From positions 1-14,621 of the forward strand of contig SXRG01000067.1 in assembly GCA_005793645.1 (NCBI GenBank): DNA of 14,621 nt. Direction: 5' to 3'. Below the pieces are notes generated by a model. That model did no database searches. It saw only the letters and a program-made list of their open reading frames with translations, and was not told the DNA's origin. This DNA is from Burkholderiales bacterium. Lineage in GTDB: Bacteria > Pseudomonadota > Gammaproteobacteria > Burkholderiales > Thiobacillaceae. The position numbers and the translations under genes are program-made. The stretch's first letter is position 1. The number at the start of each line of letters is the position of its first letter. This document shows positions 11,491 to 14,621 of this stretch, piece after piece.

Positions 11491-12779
11491 CAATGATCTC
11501 CCGTCTGAATGACTGCCTTCTGGTCGCGGCCGTAATAGCGTCTGGCCCAGTAAGTCAGATTATCTTGCAGGTAGCGTTCCAGTTCCTTCCAGTCCACATT
11601 GCCATCGCCATTGCCAAATGGTGCGGCATCGGCCTTGCCGCTCATGCCTATCAGAAAATGCCGTGTGAACAGGCTATGGCTGCCATCCGGCGCCCAAGAT
11701 GCAATCTGGTCATGGCGGGCAGCACTGATCACATCCACCCCCTTGGGCGGACGCAGCCCACTGGGTCTGGCAAACACCGGCGAGGCGTGCGAAATGACGG
11801 GTCCGCTCTGGGCAACGCCGCTGAAGCAGGACTCCAGCACCACCCAGACAGCGCGCGCCTGTAGGCGTCCAAGGTTGCCATAGAGCGTGGAAAGCGCGTA
11901 GCCGTTGAGATATAGCCTTCCTGCGTCGGCATCGACAGGCACCAGAAAGCTGTCACGGTCCGTATGCGGTGCGCCATGTCCCGCGTAATACACCACCACC
12001 CGCGAGCGGCCAGGCTTTACCCAGTCATGCAACTGACCCCGGGGCTGCTCCGCAGAGCCAAACACACGCAAAAGCTGCGCTTGGGTCGCATCCTGCAACC
12101 AAATGATATTGCCCGGCTTGATGCCCAATGCCTCCTTTGCGAAAACAGAGAAGGCCTCTGCGTCTGCCGGCGCCGGGGCAGCATCTGGAATGCCGCTGCC
12201 GTGCCTTGCATATCTCTTGTTGGCAATGATTACCGCAATGTCGTCGTCGGTATCCGTATGCCGCCGCGCGTAATGCAAATCCGGTTCACCGGCATCGCGG
12301 CCTGCAGATACCTGCTTTTCAGGGGAAGGGCTGGCCGGCGCCGTATCCATGCTGGCTTGTGCCATGACAGGGCTTATCACCGAGACAGGCACATTGACCA
12401 TCGGCGCACTGCGCTGAACAGCGACGGCCAGCGGTGACTGCTGCCATGTCTGGCTTATCAGAAGCGCTTCCTCGCGGGGATCCAGGGTGCGAACCTTTCC
12501 AGAGAACAGCATCATGTCCGGTACGGCATCTCGCTCATTGAAGTAATCCAGGAAATCTATCTCTTCAAATCCGCCACCGTCCCCGCCATCACCGCCGTCT
12601 CCGCCATCACCATCCCCGCCATCACCACCGTCACCATCACCATCGCCGCCGCCGTCTCCGCCCCCACCGCCACCGCCACCGCCATCAGCATGGGCAGTGG
12701 TTACCAGAGGGCCGTATGGCAACGGCAATGTCACGCTGGCCAGCAATAACATCAATAGAACAAGTCGCATATTTTTCAT
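11490..12779 (-). CDS. Exported caspase-family (C14-like) protein with Gly/Asp-rich tract
   Basis: A 429-residue secreted protein. The signal peptide runs to about AHA-D at residues 29-32. Residues 32-70 are only Gly and Asp. A linker with few features follows, then a caspase-like domain from about 180: IAVIIANKRYA at 181-191, catalytic His in VVVYYAGHGA (H268) and catalytic Cys in VVLESCFSG (C318), so the His/Cys dyad is intact. Near the C-terminus, residues 388-399 (FGNGDGNVDWKE) form an EF-hand-like calcium loop, except that position 1 is Phe. Calcium-dependent activation, as in some metacaspases, is plausible but inferred. I chose the ATG at 12779 because the signal peptide starts there; the open frame reaches 12797. 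The stop overlaps the lipoprotein start. A tandem ATTAAT box lies 46-63 bp upstream. Confidence 0.88.
   Translation of the reverse strand: MKNMRLVLLMLLLASVTLPLPYGPLVTTAHADGGGGGGGGGDGGGDGDGDGGDGGDGDGGDGGDGGDGGGFEEIDFLDYFNERDAVPDMMLFSGKVRTLDPREEALLISQTWQQSPLAVAVQRSAPMVNVPVSVISPVMAQASMDTAPASPSPEKQVSAGRDAGEPDLHYARRHTDTDDDIAVIIANKRYARHGSGIPDAAPAPADAEAFSVFAKEALGIKPGNIIWLQDATQAQLLRVFGSAEQPRGQLHDWVKPGRSRVVVYYAGHGAPHTDRDSFLVPVDADAGRLYLNGYALSTLYGNLGRLQARAVWVVLESCFSGVAQSGPVISHASPVFARPSGLRPPKGVDVISAARHDQIASWAPDGSHSLFTRHFLIGMSGKADAAPFGNGDGNVDWKELERYLQDNLTYWARRYYGRDQKAVIQTGDH
12570..12686 (-). repeat. Low-complexity coding tract encoding Gly/Asp repeats
   Basis: 117 bp built from GGN and GAN codons inside the caspase-family gene. 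It encodes residues 32-70: nine Gly in a row, then GGD/GD units such as DGGDGGDGDGGDGGDGG. The DNA is close to a short tandem repeat of GGCGAT-like units, so it may expand or shrink by slippage without breaking the frame when units of 3 bp are gained or lost. Confidence 0.85.
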
Positions 12780-12824
12780 GCATACACCCCATGCCATTTC
12801 ATGCCTTCAATATGCCGCCTGCAC

Positions 12825-12842
12825 ATTAATGCCAGATTAATG
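12825..12842 (-). promoter_or_regulatory. Tandem ATTAATG repeat, second candidate QseB/PmrA-type box
   Basis: ATTAATG at 12825-12831 and again at 12836-12842, an 11-bp period. It reads as ATTAAT-N5-ATTAAT on either strand and lies 46-63 bp upstream of the caspase start. The architecture equals that of the TTAAG box at 4301-4317. A poor -10 match, TGAAAT (12796-12801), lies 23 bp beyond the box. Confidence 0.35.
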
Positions 12843-12869
12843 TCATGTCGCCAGGGCTTTACCCCTTAA

Positions 12870-13493
12870 TCAGACATCAAACCCACGCCGGCAATAGCAG
12901 TACACAAACTCCTGGTCCTTGCCCGCTGGCGTCCGGTGCGACTCGGTGTGATGCCCGAGCAGGTCGAATTCGGCACCGAACTCGCCATGAAGATCCTCCG
13001 GCGCGTAGCGGCGCACCTCCAGATCGGAGCATTTCAATGGCCCGTTAGGGCCGAAGGTGGCGACGATGACATGGCCGCCGGGCCGCACGGCGTGCAGCAC
13101 CTGGGCGACATAGCGGCGGCGGTCTTCCTCCTCGGTCAAAAAATGGAACACGGCACGGTCATGCCAGACATCGAATCCTGCCTCGGGCAGATCCACGGTG
13201 GTTACATCGCCCACACGCCAGTCCACCTGCGCGGCGCGCGCGCCCAGACGCGCCTTTGAAACATCCAGCGCCGATGCGGCGATATCCAGCACGGTCAGAT
13301 TGCAATAGCCCGCTTCGAGCAGATCATCGACCAGCACCGATGCCCCGGCGCCCACATCGATGATGCGCACCGCGCGGTCCGGGCAGATGGATTCGATCAG
13401 TTCAAGCGAAGTGGCCGCGCGCGGCTGGAACCAGCTCACCTGATCCACGGCCTTGCGCTGATAGACAGATTCCCAGTGTTGGATGCGATTCAT
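12870..13493 (-). CDS. Class I SAM-dependent methyltransferase
   Basis: A 207-residue cytoplasmic methyltransferase. It opens with HWESVYQRKAVDQVSWFQP, a typical N-terminus of a widespread small methyltransferase group. The SAM-binding motif I is IDVGAGAS at 45-52, the acidic residue after strand 2 is D70 in VLDIAASAL, and further motifs are VGDVTTVDL at 94-102 and WHDRAVFHFL at 110-119, followed by RPGGHVIVATF at 137-147. Cysteines occur at C37, C64, C155 and as CYC at 199-201, but not in the pattern of arsenite methyltransferases as I know it. The ATG at 13493 overlaps the RND pump stop as ATGA and follows GAGGAG, so it is coupled to the pump. The substrate is unknown; a metal- or metalloid-related role is suggested only by the neighbour. 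The frame stays open upstream to 13631, but homology begins at 13493. Confidence 0.9.
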   Translation of the reverse strand: MNRIQHWESVYQRKAVDQVSWFQPRAATSLELIESICPDRAVRIIDVGAGASVLVDDLLEAGYCNLTVLDIAASALDVSKARLGARAAQVDWRVGDVTTVDLPEAGFDVWHDRAVFHFLTEEEDRRRYVAQVLHAVRPGGHVIVATFGPNGPLKCSDLEVRRYAPEDLHGEFGAEFDLLGHHTESHRTPAGKDQEFVYCYCRRGFDV

Positions 13494-14621
13494 GTTTTCA
13501 GTCTCCTCTGTTGCACGGCCGCATAGATTGCCGGAATAACCACCAGTGTCAACACCGTTGAGGTTACCATGCCGCCGATCATGTGCGCGGCGATGCGGCG
13601 CATGACCTCGGAGCCTGCACCGGTGGACCATAGGATGGGCAGCAGCCCAGCCATGATGGCGGTCACAGTCATCATCTTCGGGCGCACCCGCTCCACCGCC
13701 CCAGCCATGATGGCGCGGTACAGTCCTGCGACATCCAGCGGTTCGCCGCGCGCCTCGGCGCTAACACGCGCTTCCTGCAACGCATGGTCAAGATAGAGCA
13801 ACATCACCACCCCTGTTTCGGCGGCGACGCCCGCCAGGGCGATCAGCCCCACCGCCACCGCGACGCTGAGGTTGTAGCCCAGATACCACAGGAACCACAG
13901 CCCGCCGACCAGCGCGAATGGCACCGAAGGCATGACGATCAAGGTGTCGGTGACTCGGCGGAAGTTGAGATAGAGCAGCACGAATATGACGAACAAGGTG
14001 GCCGGAACCACGAGCTTGAGTCTGGCCAACGCCCGCTGCATGTATTCGTACTGGCCGCTCCACTGGGTGTAATAGCCGGGCGGGAACTTGACCTCGGTCG
14101 CCGTCTTCGCCTGTGCCTCGGCGACAAACGAGCCAATGTCGCGTTCACGCACATCGACAAACACATAGGCCACCAGCAAGCCGTTCTCGGTGCGGATGCC
14201 GGGTGCGCCCTGGGTGATCGAAAGTTTTGCAATCTGTCCGAGCGGAATATGCGTGCCAGAAGGCGTGGTCACCAGCACTTCGCGGGCGATCTGTTCGGGA
14301 TGGTCGCGCAGGTCGCGCGGATAACGCAGCGCAACGCCGTAGCGCTCGCGCCCTTCTACCGTCATGGTCACCACCTGCCCGCCCAACGCCAACGCGATGG
14401 TTTCCTGCACGGCGTCGACCGACAACCCATAGCGTGCCAAAAGCGCGCGATCCGGAACGATGTCGAGATAGCTCCCGCCGCTTACCCGCTCGGCATACAC
14501 CGAACCCGCGCCCGGCACCGTCTTGACGCTAGCCTCCACTTGCCGCGCCAACCCCTCAAGCTGCGTCAGGTCGGCCCCGAATACCTTGACCCCCACCGGC
14601 GTGCGGATGCCGGTGGAGAGC
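13490..14621 (-). CDS. cusA: CusA-type heavy-metal RND efflux pump, C-terminal third (runs off right edge)
   Basis: The last 376 residues of an inner-membrane RND permease of the heavy-metal class (CusA/SilA/CzcA), usually about 1030-1060 residues long and working with a membrane-fusion protein and an outer-membrane channel. The visible part starts at LSTGIRTPVGVKVFG in the periplasmic porter region, continues through TVPGAGSVYAERVSGG and TPSGTHIPLGQIA, and then covers the last block of membrane helices (about 200-370), with PSVPFALVGGLWFLWYLGY, LIALAGVAAETGVVML and MAGLLPILWSTGAGSEVM, all highly typical of CusA. The frame is open to the window edge, so the GTG at 14596 is internal, not a start. 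At two positions where I recall methionine in E. coli CusA (YGM, TPM) this protein has YGLS and TPSG, so copper/silver specificity is not assured. It is coupled to the methyltransferase downstream. Confidence 0.93.
   Translation of the reverse strand, partial: LSTGIRTPVGVKVFGADLTQLEGLARQVEASVKTVPGAGSVYAERVSGGSYLDIVPDRALLARYGLSVDAVQETIALALGGQVVTMTVEGRERYGVALRYPRDLRDHPEQIAREVLVTTPSGTHIPLGQIAKLSITQGAPGIRTENGLLVAYVFVDVRERDIGSFVAEAQAKTATEVKFPPGYYTQWSGQYEYMQRALARLKLVVPATLFVIFVLLYLNFRRVTDTLIVMPSVPFALVGGLWFLWYLGYNLSVAVAVGLIALAGVAAETGVVMLLYLDHALQEARVSAEARGEPLDVAGLYRAIMAGAVERVRPKMMTVTAIMAGLLPILWSTGAGSEVMRRIAAHMIGGMVTSTVLTLVVIPAIYAAVQQRRLKT

Noticed and set aside
11491..11493. TTG start for the lipoprotein, one codon upstream.
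   Set aside because: The next codon is ATG with GGGAG at a good distance and overlaps the caspase stop; TTG adds nothing.
12570..12690. Regular short repeats that might suggest a CRISPR array or minisatellite.
   Set aside because: It is an in-frame Gly/Asp coding tract in the caspase-family gene, with no spacer/repeat alternation.
14594..14596. GTG as a possible start of the RND gene.
   Set aside because: The frame continues upstream to the window edge with typical CusA sequence (LSTGIRTP), so the codon is internal.

Overview
The window comes from a moderately GC-rich proteobacterial chromosome. An operon joining adenylate kinase, a pyrophosphate-dependent phosphofructokinase and a membrane H+-pyrophosphatase is typical of methanotrophs, methylotrophs and chemolithoautotrophs of the Beta/Gammaproteobacteria. 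Together with a c-type cytochrome and an OmpR-type two-component system this points to such a lineage, but the sequence alone does not fix the genus. No rRNA, tRNA, CRISPR array, phage or insertion sequence is visible.

Region 1 (1-3145, minus strand) is a pyrophosphate-energy operon: adk, an unknown 125-aa gene, pfp, an unknown 69-aa gene, then hppA, which runs off the left edge. A candidate promoter and two small leader hairpins precede adk. Region 2 (3146-4366) is a 528-bp gene-free stretch, a secreted mono-heme cytochrome c (minus) and a divergent promoter region. Two near-identical 35-bp repeats lie here, each exactly 124 bp upstream of a minus-strand start codon (adk and the cytochrome).

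Region 3 (4367-10496, plus strand) is the most interesting part. It is a tightly packed run with several overlapping starts and stops: a thermostable-hemolysin-family (acyltransferase-like) protein, a short AMP-forming acyl ligase, a heme-oxygenase-fold protein carrying a full six-ligand diiron set, a short-chain dehydrogenase and an exported TPR protein. After 30 bp comes a QseB/PmrA-like response regulator and its QseC-like kinase. The order looks like a small biosynthetic pathway for an acyl-derived product, with its own sensor. A tandem TTAAG site with 11-bp period sits just upstream of a candidate promoter for the first gene and matches the kind of box QseB/PmrA regulators bind, which suggests autoregulation.

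Region 4 (10546-14621, minus strand) holds, in transcription order, the C-terminal third of a CusA-type heavy-metal RND pump (cut by the right edge), a SAM-dependent methyltransferase coupled to it by a 4-bp overlap, an exported caspase-family protein with a Gly/Asp-rich tract and an EF-hand-like loop, and a lipoprotein whose start overlaps the caspase stop. A second tandem TTAA box lies upstream of the caspase gene, so the same two-component system might control both regions; this is inference.
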